Below, one piece after another: positions 31,345 to 42,778 of a stretch of 64,000 bases of DNA. The translations under genes and the position numbers were made by a program. Position 1 is the first letter of the stretch; each line of letters starts with the position of its first letter. A model generated the notes under the pieces. That model was not told where the DNA came from and did not search any database. It was given only the letters and a program-made list of their open reading frames with translations. The stretch is taken from NCBI GenBank assembly GCA_039566865.1, contig CM076960.1, positions 14,608,501 through 14,672,500 of the forward strand, written 5' to 3'. The DNA is from Aurelia coerulea (Eukaryota; Cnidaria; Scyphozoa; Semaeostomeae; Ulmaridae).

Positions 31345-32075
31345 GTTCAGTTCAGTTCAGTTTCATATTTTAAATTCTCCACATACAATTTATCATAACA
31401 AAACTAATTAATACAAACAATTAACTAAACTACAATAATAACAATAATGCACCTAAAATTAATACAACATACAAATACCGAACAAAGAACAAGATAAATT
31501 GCATGGGGGGAATTACTTAAAGGAGGAGCTCTCTCAGTAGTTAAACTAATCGAGGAGAGAGCACCCCCAGTTTCAAAAATTTCTCATACAAATTTGATTA
31601 TTTTAGGCATAAAAGAAACTATGAGCAGATGGCGACTTTCTATATCAATAAGTTTACAATCAACTTTGGTAATGGTTTTGAAAGGGGAAGGCTTTGAGTT
31701 TTCGTCGAAAAATATTAGCAGAGGGTGATTTCTTTATATCCACAGGAATGTCATTCCAATCTCCTCTCATTTGCCAATTCCAAGTTGGTTCAGAAATCAG
31801 AGATAATGCCCTGTTTCACGTTTGTTCTTAGATGTTCAGTGGGTTGCTTTCTATGGTTGCTCTGCTCAACAAAATGGCCACATTACAACTTGATTGATTG
31901 ATTGATTCATAAATCTCCCAAAAATCTCCTCTCATTTGCCAATTCCAAGTTGGTTCAGAAATCAGAGATAATGCCCTGTTTCATGTTTGTTCTATAGATG
32001 TTCAGTGGGTTGTTTTCTATGGTTGCTCTGTTCAACAACAGCTTGATTGATTGATTGATAAATCACAAAATCAAT
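31345..32075 (-). pseudogene. non-LTR retrotransposon 3' end: RT C-terminus, 3' UTR and tail
   Basis: On the minus strand, codons near 31765-31680 spell a W-N-D-I-P-V-D-I-K-K-S block and then F-R-R-K-L-K, the usual C-terminal signature of CR1/L2/Jockey reverse transcriptases, ending in a stop near 31660. The 3' UTR contains the 'gagctctctc' repeat also found at 13330-13425, and the element ends in a short ACTGA-type tail (TTCAG repeats at about 31347-31362). Upstream, a 165-base segment of coding sequence is tandemly duplicated (31761-31925 and 31926-32065). Not functional. Confidence 0.7.
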
Positions 32076-32097
32076 ATATTGATTGCATAATGCCTAA

Positions 32098-32225
32098 GGG
32101 ACCGTTCATTATTTATGCATCAGGTTAGCACGGAAGAGAAATTGGTTGGGTAATCCATTTTCTGGTTTCTTAAAAGGTTGGGTAAAAGTAATTTTGTGCT
32201 TCAGAATAGTTTGAGCTTAAGGACC
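32098..32225. mobile_element. truncated copy of the 3408-3839 MITE
   Basis: GGGACCGTTCATTATTTATG, then the 'gaagagaaattggttgggta' block, as at 3408-3480. The right half is missing. Confidence 0.6.
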
Positions 32226-32245
32226 AGACCATTTTGTCGACGAAG

Positions 32246-32735
32246 GGGCCGGTTATATGAGGATTTTCAGCCCAGCAAATAACGGGGCTGAAAACTCAGC
32301 CCCCCTCTCCAGTCATCTCCTTGTAAACTGAGTTCGCGATAACATGAGAAACTTTCAGCCCTCTCTCCTAGAGCTAGGCGGGCTGGAACTTCTAGCCCGG
32401 GTAAACGGGCTGAGATTTCTCATGTAATCGCAATTTTTTCCAGCCTGGGCTGAAAATTTGCTTTGCGCAAGCACAGTTTGAATACAGTTCGGTGCCAAAT
32501 CGGAGTAACACGAAGATTTTCAAATAGCAAAGAACGTTTTCAGTAAAAACCTGATGATTTTAAATACATTTTTAAGTTTTAAGCCCCGAGCGATTTTGGC
32601 GCCATCTTAGTAGTAAATTTCAGCTCGGGCTGGCATATATGGGCATATATGTAATACGATCGCACGTCATTTTTACCTCGGCTAAGTGAGCTGAAACTCC
32701 GGCCCAAGCTGAAAACTCTCATATAATCGGGCCCA
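32246..32735. mobile_element. MITE with 'GGTTATATGAG' inverted ends and 'CAGCCC' clusters
   Basis: Left 'gggccggttatatgaggatt' is mirrored at the right by 'ctctcatataatcgggccc'. The interior is dense in 'gggctgaaa' / 'tttcagccc' phrases in both orientations, allowing many alternative hairpins. No target duplication was fixed. Confidence 0.6.
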
Positions 32736-33017
32736 AGATTTCATTGATTCCTGGTCCCAGATTGGCGAAAAACTATCCATTTATTCCTTCCAAGTGGTAT
32801 ATTTTCCCTGGACCAAAAAGCATCTAAAATGGGTACGAAGGCAAATTTTCGCAATTAGAAGTGGACAGCTTTCTGAAAACTGGGCAACTGATCTAGAAGG
32901 TTGTGAATTCAGTTGACCTTTCCAGCAGCTTTCTTGTGCAAGTTTCTGCCACACACACACAAAAGGACTTGATTAATTAAGGCTTTCCCATTTGCTAATT
33001 CCAAATTGGTTCAGTGC

Positions 33018-33348
33018 TAATGCCTTGTTTCCATATAGCCGTAAGGTGCCGTAAGATGCCGTAAGGTTGCCGCAGCCATTGCCAGAACCATTGCCGCCGG
33101 CATGCCGCAACCATTTCAACTTAAATGGAAACCACTTCTCCCGGTACCGCCGGCAGCCGCAACCATGATGGTTGCGGTACCGTAACGACTTGGAAAAAGT
33201 TGAATCATTTCAACTTTTCTCGATCCTTACGGCATCGTACCGGTAATGGTTGCGGCACTAGATTCAAACGTTTCCATATAAATCGTTCGACTGCGGTACC
33301 GGGGGCATGGCAGATGGAAGATGGCAGAAGACTGTAATGCCTTGTTTC
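33018..33348. mobile_element. insertion flanked by a 14-bp direct repeat
   Basis: TAATGCCTTGTTTC occurs at both 33018-33031 and 33335-33348, and it interrupts a third, diverged copy of the retrotransposon segment seen at 31761-32065. The insert is GC-rich with recurring 'gccgcaaccat' and 'gccgtaag' phrases in both orientations. The long duplication suggests retrotransposition or an unusual DNA element. Confidence 0.55.
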
Positions 33349-34028
33349 TCATTTGTTCTTGAATGTTTAGTGGGATGTTCTGTTTTGATGTTATCAAATG
33401 CAAGAGACTTAAGTTGTCATTTAAAAAGAGTTTTGTAATTCGACACAATTCTCAGCTTCATAATTATTCATTGACCCCATTTCTGTCCATAAAGAATACA
33501 ATTTGTTCCTGGGGAAAATTACACTGACCTAGCAAATGACTAGTGTGAACAAATATTTGGAAATATAAGTTCTTGCTAAGTGAATTGCCGCCTTGAAGAA
33601 ATTCGGTAAGGAGCAATCACTCTGCGCAAAGGAATTCTTGAAATTTAGCTCAATTCAAAATTTTGGTCCAAATATTCGATAGTCGATTGCGTTTGCCAAA
33701 GTACTGAGATGAGATGAGACCAGTTAGCGAACTGTCAAAAACATTTCAATGTACATCATTTCGAAATGGAGGTATGGTATAGTCTTGTCTTTCAGCAAAG
33801 GGACATACCTGAGGCCATAGGAAGCATCTTAAACTGGGGGGGGGGGGGGGGCACTTCAAGGACGCACTTTCTCACGCAGCCTTTTCACATACAAAACCAA
33901 CGAGCTTCAGCAAATTATTGGGATGCTGAAGCCCCAGCCCCCCGCCCCCATTTTCGACAGGCCTGATTGAGTATAAAACTGCTAAAAAATAATCTGGTGA
34001 GGAGTGAGCAGGAGGACTGTACAGGCAA
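33349..34028. other. intergenic, repeat fragments
   Basis: Contains the left end of a hAT-like element related to 42423-42589 ('ggaagcatcttaaact' near 33822, then a long G run and 'gcacttcaagg'). No gene was seen. Confidence 0.4.
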
Positions 34029-34036
34029 GTTCGATC

Positions 34037-34469
34037 CCCGGGGGGGGTACTTGACTAGGGAAGTGACGGGGGTGTGCGGAAAACCTCTCCACACCCTGCA
34101 CCCTGTCGCATAAAAAATAGGCCAAAAGTATACCCTGTCGCATAAAAATTTTGCCTCTCAAATACAGTGTAGAACGCAATTTTTGCTTGTGATACCCTGT
34201 CGCATAAAAATTTTGCCTCTCAAATACAGTGTAGAACACAATTTTTGCTTGTGATACCCTGTCGCATAAAGATTTTTGCGTCTCAAATACAGTGTAGAAC
34301 ACAATTTTTGCTTGTGATACCCTGTCGCATAACTTTTTTACCTATTATAATACCCTGTCGCATAATTTTTGCTAGAAAATGACACCCTGTCGCATAATTT
34401 TTACCGCAAAAGGACACCCTGTTGAGCGGCACATCCCGTCAGGTCAAGTATGGGAGTGCCCCCCCCGGG
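34037..34469. mobile_element. G-run-capped element 2 (hAT-like), 433 bp, 'CCCTGTCGCATAA' array
   Basis: Starts CCCGGGGGGGG then TACTTGAC and ends with the mirror (GTCAAGTATGGGAGTG, a C run, then CCGGG). A perfect 8-bp duplication GTTCGATC flanks it (34029-34036, 34470-34477). Inside, units starting 'accctgtcgcataa' repeat at least seven times between 34100 and 34410; three are longer (about 61 bases) and nearly identical. Non-coding. Confidence 0.85.
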
Positions 34470-34556
34470 GTTCGATCTCCTGATAGTACAACGGTAGCCA
34501 GACCCACTGTCCAATGGAGGAAAGGAGGACTTGTGAAGTAAAATGACTCATCTTTT

Positions 34557-34933
34557 AGACCCAGAAATCGGGAAATGCTGGTAAGGGGTTTGCATGGGAA
34601 CGAGAATCCCACGCTTGATTCTGGTCCATGATTTACTTGCCATTAAATTTTGAAGTTAGTACAATTGTCAGTTTCAGAATTTAAATGTCAATGGCAAGTA
34701 AACCATGGGCCAGGATCGAACGTGGAATAGACGATTGCGCCAAAAATGGTGGCGATGAACTCTTTACCAAGATGCATTGAGTTCAAATTACGAATCTTTA
34801 GCGATTCTATAGGAATTCAATTAAAGAATGCAATGCATCTTGGCAAACAGTTCCTCGCCCCCATTTTTAGCGCAATCGTCTTTTCTCATTCACACACAAA
34901 CCCCTTGCCAGCATATTTCTAATTTCTGGGTCT
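34557..34933. repeat. nested foldback repeat
   Basis: Outer arms ('agacccagaaat', 'ggtaaggggtttg') are mirrored at 34885-34933. Inner arms at 34722-34770 and 34828-34882 ('gacgattgcgcc', 'ccaagatgcattg') belong to the family also at 16921-17070. Confidence 0.65.
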
Positions 34934-34936
34934 AAC

Positions 34937-35564
34937 CAGGGGCGGGCAAGTACTGTAAAATATCTGACCCCATGTTTGTCCAGAGGAATTGGAAAAAAAT
35001 TACCTGTTTTTTTATCACACAATAAGACCTTCCTACCCAAAGACAACCAGTTTTTAGGACAAAGGTGAAATTTGAATATCAATCCTCCTATTCCATCAGT
35101 GTGTTACAAAACTCTAGTTTTCTAATCTCCTATCTAGATTATCTAATCAAAATCCTGAAATTTACCTGAAAGCTGGTTCTACCTTTGTCCGCCAAAGTTA
35201 AGCACAAAAGAAAAGCGGTTCTACCTTTGTCCGGCAGATTTCCGAAAAAAGGCCAGCGTTTCAACTTTTTCACGAAAGCGGTTTTCAGGCAACCGGTTTT
35301 GGGACATTTGTACTTTCATATCTACAATTACCACTTGCTTTTGAAAACAGTAGTAGGTCGAAACTACCGGTTGTTGGGACAAAAATCGTCTGTGATACAT
35401 TATGTTAAAATAATTGTCCTCCAAACTGAAGAAAAATAACAGCAGAAATTTGCCCTAAAAAACGACCACTTTTTGGGACAAAGGTGGTGCAAAATTTTTT
35501 CATGAACTACCGGTTTTCGGACAAAGGTAGGACCATCGTTCCAAGTGTGACATGCCCGCCCTTG
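34937..35564. mobile_element. hAT-like element with 'CTACCTTTGTCCG' repeats
   Basis: CAGGGGCGGGCAAGTA at the left is mirrored by TGCCCGCCCTTG at the right. The flanks share TCTAAC, an imperfect remnant of a target duplication. Inside, 'ttctacctttgtccg' occurs twice at the left and its complement near 35510-35535, and shorter 'gggacaaa' forms recur. Confidence 0.6.
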
Positions 35565-35569
35565 TCTAA

Positions 35570-36240
35570 CTGATGAGTGACTTTTACCAAACAAAATTTT
35601 TCATCTAAGATAGCCTTTGAATGACAGATTAACATTTCAGTTTTGAATATCGGCAGCGTACTTTTATTCCAGAGCCCGCCAAAGCGTGTTGAAATTTTTT
35701 GGCTCACCCAGCATATCAATACAGCTTGACTGCGGGAGGATCTACGTGAGTAGGAAAGGGAGTACAATAGACTGATCATTATTAGATAAAACGACAGAGC
35801 AGGCTATAAAATGAGATTGAGGCTAAACCAAGATTGACCACAAAGCGGCATTTCGCATCCATTTGAATGCGATTCAAAGCTGAAGACGCGGAAACGAGAT
35901 TTGTCAACTTGTCTATGGTGTTATGCCCCGGAAAAGAAATAATGGCAAACCCTGTTTCGGACTGAAGCGACAATTTAAGCTTGAAGGAAATCATGAGAAG
36001 AGTGCATGTTTTTTACGTACATTCTTTGGAAAACATTGGTTCAGTTTCAGTTTTGACAGGAAACACACAGTGGATATGTGTACGTTATGGAGCAGTCATG
36101 CGGTGAAAATCGGCGAAAATAAGACACCACGCTAGTCCATCATTTCACTGGGAAAGGGGTATATTTTAAGCTAAATTCTAGGACCTAGACATTCATAAAG
36201 GGGGTGTTTTTCTTGAAAATTCTTCTGGATTCTTCAAAAA
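35570..36240. other. intergenic, nothing recognised
   Basis: Short reading frames on both strands lack family resemblance. No transposon ends were found. Confidence 0.4.
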
Positions 36241-36245
36241 GAATA

Positions 36246-36694
36246 CAGTAAGGCCCCACATTTAAGAAACCATTTTTTTCACACCTTAGCCTAAACAGTT
36301 TCTTATATCTATGATACTTTTAATTTTTAGGCCGAAAGTTTCTTAAGTTTCTAATTTCTTTTCTGGAAAGTCCTGGAAAATAGGTTACAACAGAATGAGG
36401 TTATTTATAGACAGATTAGTCGTATGTGTATGTTATCAGTAATTGTCAAGAACATCAATTGAAATTAAGGTAAAAATTGGTTAATCAAAGACATTTTGGT
36501 AGCAATTTCTTATGAGCCCTGCATCGAGTGGAATACTCCCCAGACCGTCAGACCAGGACTTAGTGTTGATCAAAATACAAGAAACTTCATTTTGGGTATG
36601 AGCCTCAAGAGCTTCTTATAAGTAGGGGGGCTAATCATTTTTCAGCAGGCTAAAAGTTTCTTTTAGGGGGCTTCTTAAATGCGGGGCCTTACTG
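36246..36694. mobile_element. TA-flanked MITE, CAGTAAGGCCCC ends
   Basis: CAGTAAGGCCCCACATTTAAG at the left is mirrored at the right (CTTAAATGCGGGGCCTTACTG), with TA on both sides (36244-36245, 36695-36696). 'gtttctta' and 'taagaaac' phrases recur inside. Same group as 24591-25051 and 52459-53236. Confidence 0.8.
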
Positions 36695-36766
36695 TATCCT
36701 ATCTGATCGACAATTGCATGCATATAACAAGAGAATTTATAAAAATTCATGGTATTCCAGCATTAA

Positions 36767-38648
36767 AGGGGCCTGTGCAAGATAGAGCCTTTGCGCGCCG
36801 ACGTTCGACTTTCTGATTATCAGAAAGTAAGATGGCTACCGCACAGCAGCAAGTTTCATGTTTTCAGCGTTTTCCGTTTAGTGTATTTATTAGAAATAGG
36901 TGTCTGGCACTGGCAGTAAGCTTGAAAGACCAAAAAGGGGAGCAAATGGACCTGTTGTGTATTTTTCCGAGTTGATATAAGTTCTGGATGAATGAGAGCA
37001 AAACAAGTAAGTTCAAATTCAAACCTTGGTGCTTACAAATATAAAGGTGCTTTATCTACGAATGAATCCCAAATTTTGGTGGTCTAAAAAGGCACAATCT
37101 ATAGATTTGCTAGCATGTTGGCCATATCATGACGATCGAATTCCAAGCTTTATTTGCGACAGAGAAGATCAGGCTATGTTTGTCTTCAAAAGGACTGTAT
37201 TTCGATATAACGTGAACAAAACAGAATGCTTTTTGTGAATAAAGGGTTTAAACAATGTTGGTTAATCTGTATTCATCATAATAGCATAAAAGCTCTACCT
37301 TATTACAGGTATGGCAGCTATAAAACAAACTAAACTAACGCATAATATTAAATACAACCCGATAAAAGAAAAAAAGAAAACTTGAACAAGAGACTGAGCT
37401 AAATAAAAAAAAAGAAATGAACTAAAAAGTATCAAATAAAGCTACGTGAAATGTAAAATAGCAGCAACAAAAAAAGCGAGAATGTGTTTAGATGTCTTGG
37501 AACACCCAGGCTGGGCCTAGGTAACAATATGAAGCGAGTCTCTCAGCTTGTTAGCATCAATAAGAAACTCAGCCAGGCATCTAAGAACTGCAGTGTTTTC
37601 GCTACTCATAATATTGGAAAACTGTATCTTTGGGTCTAAGGGCTCGACATTTGCAGTTAACAGTAGGTCCAATCTTAAGTTATCATATGCTGGGCACATT
37701 GTCAAAAAGTGAAATTCGTCTTCGACTATGTTTAACTGGCACATTTTGCAGAGACGTTGTTCCACTTGTAGGCCTTTGTGCCTCCCCACCTCAATCAAAA
37801 GTGTATGGTCACTACATCTGAACTTACTCAGTGCTTTTCTATGTTCGAAAGTTAGGTCTTTAGTCAAAAAGGTTTCTAGTTTAAAATTAGATTTAAATGT
37901 CTTAAAAGTTCGTAGTTTACTATTCCGATCAGAGTTTAGACAGGCTAAGGATATTTCAGAATGCCAAAATTTCTTAAAAAGTGCTGCTGATTCGTACTTT
38001 AACTTTCTACATACTTCCTTTTCAGAGAAACTGGAAGGGTTATTCCAAATTGATGATAGGCCAAGCAGATTCAGTGTTGTTTTAACAGTAGTTAACCAGT
38101 TCGATAAATTATCTGGTAGAGAAGTAGATTCTAGGAATGCCTTTTTTACCAAAGTGTTATCATCTATTTGCACGATTCTGTGCCAGAATTTTATGACCCG
38201 TAGAATACTGTTTAATGTTGAAGGGGTGGCACCTAAATCACCGTATACAGCTAAGGTTGAAGTGTTTCGCTTCAAGCCTAGAATTAGTTTCGAAAATTTT
38301 AATTTAGGCTTTTCAGTAGGTGAGTCTAATAAGTATTTGCAGAAGAGATTAGGGTCTTTTGAAATAGATCTTAACTGGTGATGGGAAAGCACTCCCCATA
38401 CTTCACTGCCATAAAGTACTATAGGTTGTATAAGTTTGTATTGAAATATTCAGCAATATTTCCATCAGTTATTGTGTAACTTACTCAGTTCAAATCAATA
38501 AGGACAATAAACATAACAATCATGCAAATCAGCTTAATTTTGCTCAGTTGAACGGAACGAAATTGATTCGTGTTCGCTGTACCGAAAGGCCCAGTATTTG
38601 TTTTGATTGCATGCACGCCCGCAAAGGCTCTATCTTGCACAGGCCCCT
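36767..38648. mobile_element. TTAA-flanked composite element containing a retrotransposon
   Basis: AGGGGCCTGTGCAAGATAGA at 36767 is repeated in complement ending at 38648, with about 33 bases of near-perfect inverted repeat. TTAA abuts both ends (36763-36766, 38649-38652), as in piggyBac-type transposons. About two-thirds of the interior is a minus-strand non-LTR retrotransposon end. No piggyBac transposase is present. Confidence 0.75.
37517..38444 (-). pseudogene. 5'-truncated non-LTR retrotransposon, RT C-terminal region (open 291+ aa)
   Basis: The open frame from 38392 down to 37517 carries a zinc-knuckle-like C-x-M-C ... E-D-E-x-H-F-L-x-x-C-P block (encoded near 37750-37680), found at the C-terminus of several cnidarian and invertebrate non-LTR reverse transcriptases. 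Upstream of the first methionine the same frame continues to about 38440 with a Y-K-L-I-Q-P-I-V-L-Y-G block and S-E-V-W-G, then meets a stop. The catalytic part is missing. The frame is uninterrupted, implying a fairly recent insertion. Not expected to encode an active enzyme. Confidence 0.8.
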
Positions 38649-38994
38649 TTAACAAGCTCATGAGGTTTCATCTTCAAAGTCCACTTACAACCAGAGTTTA
38701 GATGGCCCTAGCAACAGCCAAGAAATTGTATTCCAAGAACATCAGGTATTCAGTGTGTATGTACGTTTATTACCTGACTGACGTTTCAAAAACGAGGAAA
38801 TACAAGAATCCCGCCAATTCCATTGGCTAATCGCACATTTCCCGCGGTTTCCCCGTAGCCTTGTATAATACGATACAAGGACGCGTTTTTGTCACCACAG
38901 CAACTGATTTAGGCCTGTGAGATTTACAATAAACTCAAGCGACGTAACAGTTACAAAATGCGTTTGACTAAATGATATAAGTCAAAATTAGAAG

Positions 38995-39150
38995 CTATCA
39001 GGTAGAAAAACTTATACTAACCGGTTTTGTGGTTGTACAGGAAAATATAAAGCCCTCGGTCATATTGCACAGACCTCGCAAGCTCGGTCTGTACTTTTAG
39101 GACCTCGGGCTTTATATTTTCCTGTACAACACAAAACCGGTTAGTATGCG
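38995..39150. repeat. inverted repeat with ~45-bp arms
   Basis: 'tactaaccggttttgtg' and 'gtacaggaaaatataaagcc' at 39013-39055 are mirrored at 39107-39147. The spacer carries a second small hairpin (GACCTCGCAAGCTCGGTC). Probably a short foldback transposon. Confidence 0.7.
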
Positions 39151-40492
39151 CATGATATATGCAAGTATATATAGAAACCCACTGGGAAGGAAATCCGGTA
39201 TAGAACGTCCTCCTTGTACTTTATGACTGCTGGAAAGAAAAAAACAAAGGTATGTTTGCTGAAAAACGTGGGATTCTACCTAGAGTATAGTGAATTTTAC
39301 CTGACCGGCAGACCATTTGATACCCAGAATTTTATGGGATTCTAAATTGTTTCCCAATAAAGGGATATCAATAAAGTGGATGGTAATAAAGTGCAACAAT
39401 CCATAAACTTTCTCTTACAATCAGACTTTGTAGTGTAAACATTTCTTTAGGGTGGGATGGTACTCCTTTAAAAGTGGGTTATCTTCGAACATTTAGGGTG
39501 ATAAGGGGCACTTTGGCCAACTAGAAATGTCAGAGACAAGGGTATTCCATGAAATGGTATGGACGAGCGTGGTGTACCAATTACTACTGAATTGCAGCTA
39601 CAGGGACCAAAAGAAATAAGACCGACCACGTGGCCTGAAAGTGTCCAGCCATCAATCATAGAATGCAATAAGCTATATCTAGATTGCCCAATCCCCTTGG
39701 CTAATGCCATATTTAACTTCTTTGATTCATTTTAATGCGGGAATCTCTTTTGCCCACGTGACCACGCCCCAAAAGAAATTAGAAGAGTTCACACGAACAC
39801 TTGATCACCGACCGCGCGGCCTGAAAGCGGCCAGCCACCAATCATCTCCTCAATTGGTCAGCGGATTATCCTAAGGTCCTGATACGTATAACTCTGAGCC
39901 AATATATCTAAATGGATTTCATTTCCTTTATGATTTCCAGCCATACATTACAAGGAATTCGACACGACTACTTTCCCATTACATTTACATTTCTGAGAGG
40001 CTTCTTCTCAACAAAATCAATAAGACCAGACAAGACTAAGAGCGATCATTTTTAAGGCCATAACGTAGGTGAAATTTTTAGAAAGCTGATCACTCAAGAA
40101 CTCACACTTTAAGAGACTGGTTACCAGCGAGTCTTCAAAAAACTTCTCAAAGATTGGCTCAGCTGGCTATCATCAAAAGAGCGTTCTGTCAAATTCAAGG
40201 GTGATTGGGTATTGTAACCAAACGACTCGGATTCAACTGTTTTCAGAGTACACAACGCTTTTCCCCAACCGTTTGCCATCAGAATCAAGATATCCGTATC
40301 AGAGACACACGATTCAAGTGGTTTCAGACAGCCTTACTACGTTTTGCTACAAGATTCAAGTATCAGAGAAGCAGATCTAAACTGTTTTCAGAAAAACCAC
40401 TTATTTTACCAGCTTCGTACCACAAGAGTTGCAGCATCACTATTTGCTAGGAGCAACAAGTTGTAAATAATCGACCAACAAGGGCCAGCAAT
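39151..40492. other. upstream region of sFRP-B
   Basis: No coding exon recognised. A segment containing 'ggcctgaaag' and 'ccagccatcaatcat' near 39625 is repeated near 39820 ('ggcctgaaagcggccagcc'). No confident TATA box was found. It would include the promoter and 5' leader of sFRP-B. Confidence 0.4.
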
Positions 40493-40946
40493 ATGGGAGC
40501 TATCTACTTTCTTGTCATACTTGGCCTCTGCTTCATTCACCAGAGCAATTCGATCAACAACCGTCCCTTTGGTTTCCGTCGAAGAAGCAACTGTCAACCT
40601 TTGAAGATCCAATCATGCAGAAAACTCGGCTACAACCAGACCAGGAGCTTGGATGATATGTATCCTAGCATGCCCCTACCTGAGTTACAGCAATACATCA
40701 AACTTCTGGACAAGATACAGTGCTCTAAAGACCTCCTGTTTTTCCTCTGCACGATTTACTCGCCGGTTTGTTTTGCAGGGTATGCACCAAGAGTACTGCC
40801 CTGTCGTTCTGTTTGCGAGAGGGTGAAGAAAGGATGTTTGCCTTATGTGCAGCTGGCAGGGTTTTCATGGCCAAGTGAGCTTGATTGCGGAAAATTGCCT
40901 GAATACAACACTGGGGTCTGCATACGCCCAAGTGCCATCGTTCCGG
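40493..40946 (+). CDS. sFRP-B exon 1: signal peptide and Frizzled domain
   Basis: 454 bases, donor CCGG|GTGAGT, phase 1. Encodes residues 1-151. Reads L-G-Y-N-Q-T after the second domain cysteine and S-K-D-L-L-F around the third, matching sFRP-A closely in the same positions. Frame runs on only three codons past the donor before a stop. Confidence 0.92.
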
Positions 40947-42731
40947 GTGAGTACTGATTCCTTTCTACCAAAGCTTCCATCTGTTCAAATATTTCGTACG
41001 GACTTGCCATGAATAACAAAATCAGGCCAAAGGCGTGAATGGTTTGAAATTCTTCACCTTTCCATTAAAGCCTTACCTACAGAAAATTGACATCTTCATC
41101 TTCCGAATCGTCCATAAATGAGCTTGTAGTAGCATATTTCGAAAAGGTCGTTAAGTAAAGAAGAGGAATATCAATATCTGATTTTATAATGATTTGATTC
41201 TATATCTTGGGAAATTTCGCGAGAATAGACTTTCGAGAATTTCGGCCAAAAACGCAAAAAATTCTTCCCGTGATAGTTTTCAAAGTACTTCATATTTAAT
41301 GAAATTTAACGAAATTGGGGGTTTATGGGTCTCTTCACTTGCAAAAACCATTGCCTGTCTACAAAAACAACTATGTTTTCACAACTTAAGACTGCTTAGC
41401 GTTTCCTCGAACTAAAGTCGTTCTTTGACACAAACATCAAATCAGGAAAGACTTATTCTTTCAAGAAAAACGGAAAACATTAAAAAGGCAGTAAATAAGA
41501 AAGAATCAACTCGGGAAATAACCAGACTTCCTTTCTGCAGGCTTATCTATCAGAATAAGAACAACAAGTAAATGAAATAGACCATCCATGGCGCATTAGA
41601 ACCAGGGCCGAAGCCAGTGGGGGGGGGGGCTGGGGGGCGAAACGCCCCCCAGAAGGCCATTTGTCGGAAATTTTACTCCACCTGTCGGATTTTTTGTTTT
41701 GTTACAGGCCCATATTTAGAAGATTTACTGGGAAAATGATGCATAGAACATGAATTTATTGACTTGAAATTTTGAAAAAAAAGATGAATTTTGACATGGA
41801 TGTTGAATCCACAGCATTTTTTCCTTCATGTTGACCAATTTTGAAGGCGCCAACGTTGAAACAACAAAATTATTCCAAAATATAGTCATTAAAGGAGCAC
41901 ATCAGTCCTTTGGTACATGTTTTAAAGTTTTGTTCCTAAAATTGGGGTTGTTGCTGTTGTTGTTGTTGATTTTAGAGCGTCGTAAAATTTTGGTTCTTTG
42001 CCCCCCTAAGAACGAAGGCTGATATCGGGTCTGATTAGAACGCCATTTGCACAAATACAACATAAGCCATATGTAAGTTCTGTGCAAACGCCGTTCCAAA
42101 AGCCGCAATGCAGACACTTTTATTTTGAATGCGATGTTTATTTAATACCACCACCTTCATTTTCATTCGAGGCTCCTACCTTCACTGCAAGTGTGGTGAT
42201 CTATCTCTAGACTCATTACATAAAGTCCCACGAATTTTCGCTAGTTGTTGCTGTTGTTATCGCTTCAATCGAGGCTTCATTCAATCTGTCGCAGCGACAA
42301 ATTTGTACAGCGATAGATGAGTTATATTTGGCTGACATATTTCATTTTGACTGCAGAGAGTTACAACACGAATTTCACAAAACGATTGAACTCGCCTTTT
42401 GTAACACTGTCTGTTCTATTTTCAGGGACGTAGGAAGCATCTCAAACTTGGAGGGGCACGGCACTTCAAGGGCACTTTTTTCATTACCCTGAAAGGCATT
42501 CCCTGAAAATAAAAAGGGCACTTCTTTGTTTATTGCAAAATCTTGGGGGGGCACGTGCCCCCAGTGCCCCCCCGGTTCCTACGTCTCTGTCTATTTTGCT
42601 GATATCATATTGATAGCCTGAGTGCAGACTTTACTTACCGCTGCGAAGGAGAGCCAACGACGATCTGACAAGTTCCTGATTGGCTCTCCTTCGCAGTGGA
42701 AAGGTAAAGTATGCACAATATCTTATTGACA

Positions 42732-42778
<47 letters not shown>

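Noticed and set aside
34461..34500. GGTTCGATCTCC resembling a tRNA T-arm
   Set aside because: No acceptor stem, D-arm or anticodon arm could be built; GTTCGATC here is the transposon target duplication.
37728..38381. 217-codon plus-strand reading frame
   Set aside because: It is antisense to the retrotransposon RT frame at 37517-38392, which has recognisable motifs.
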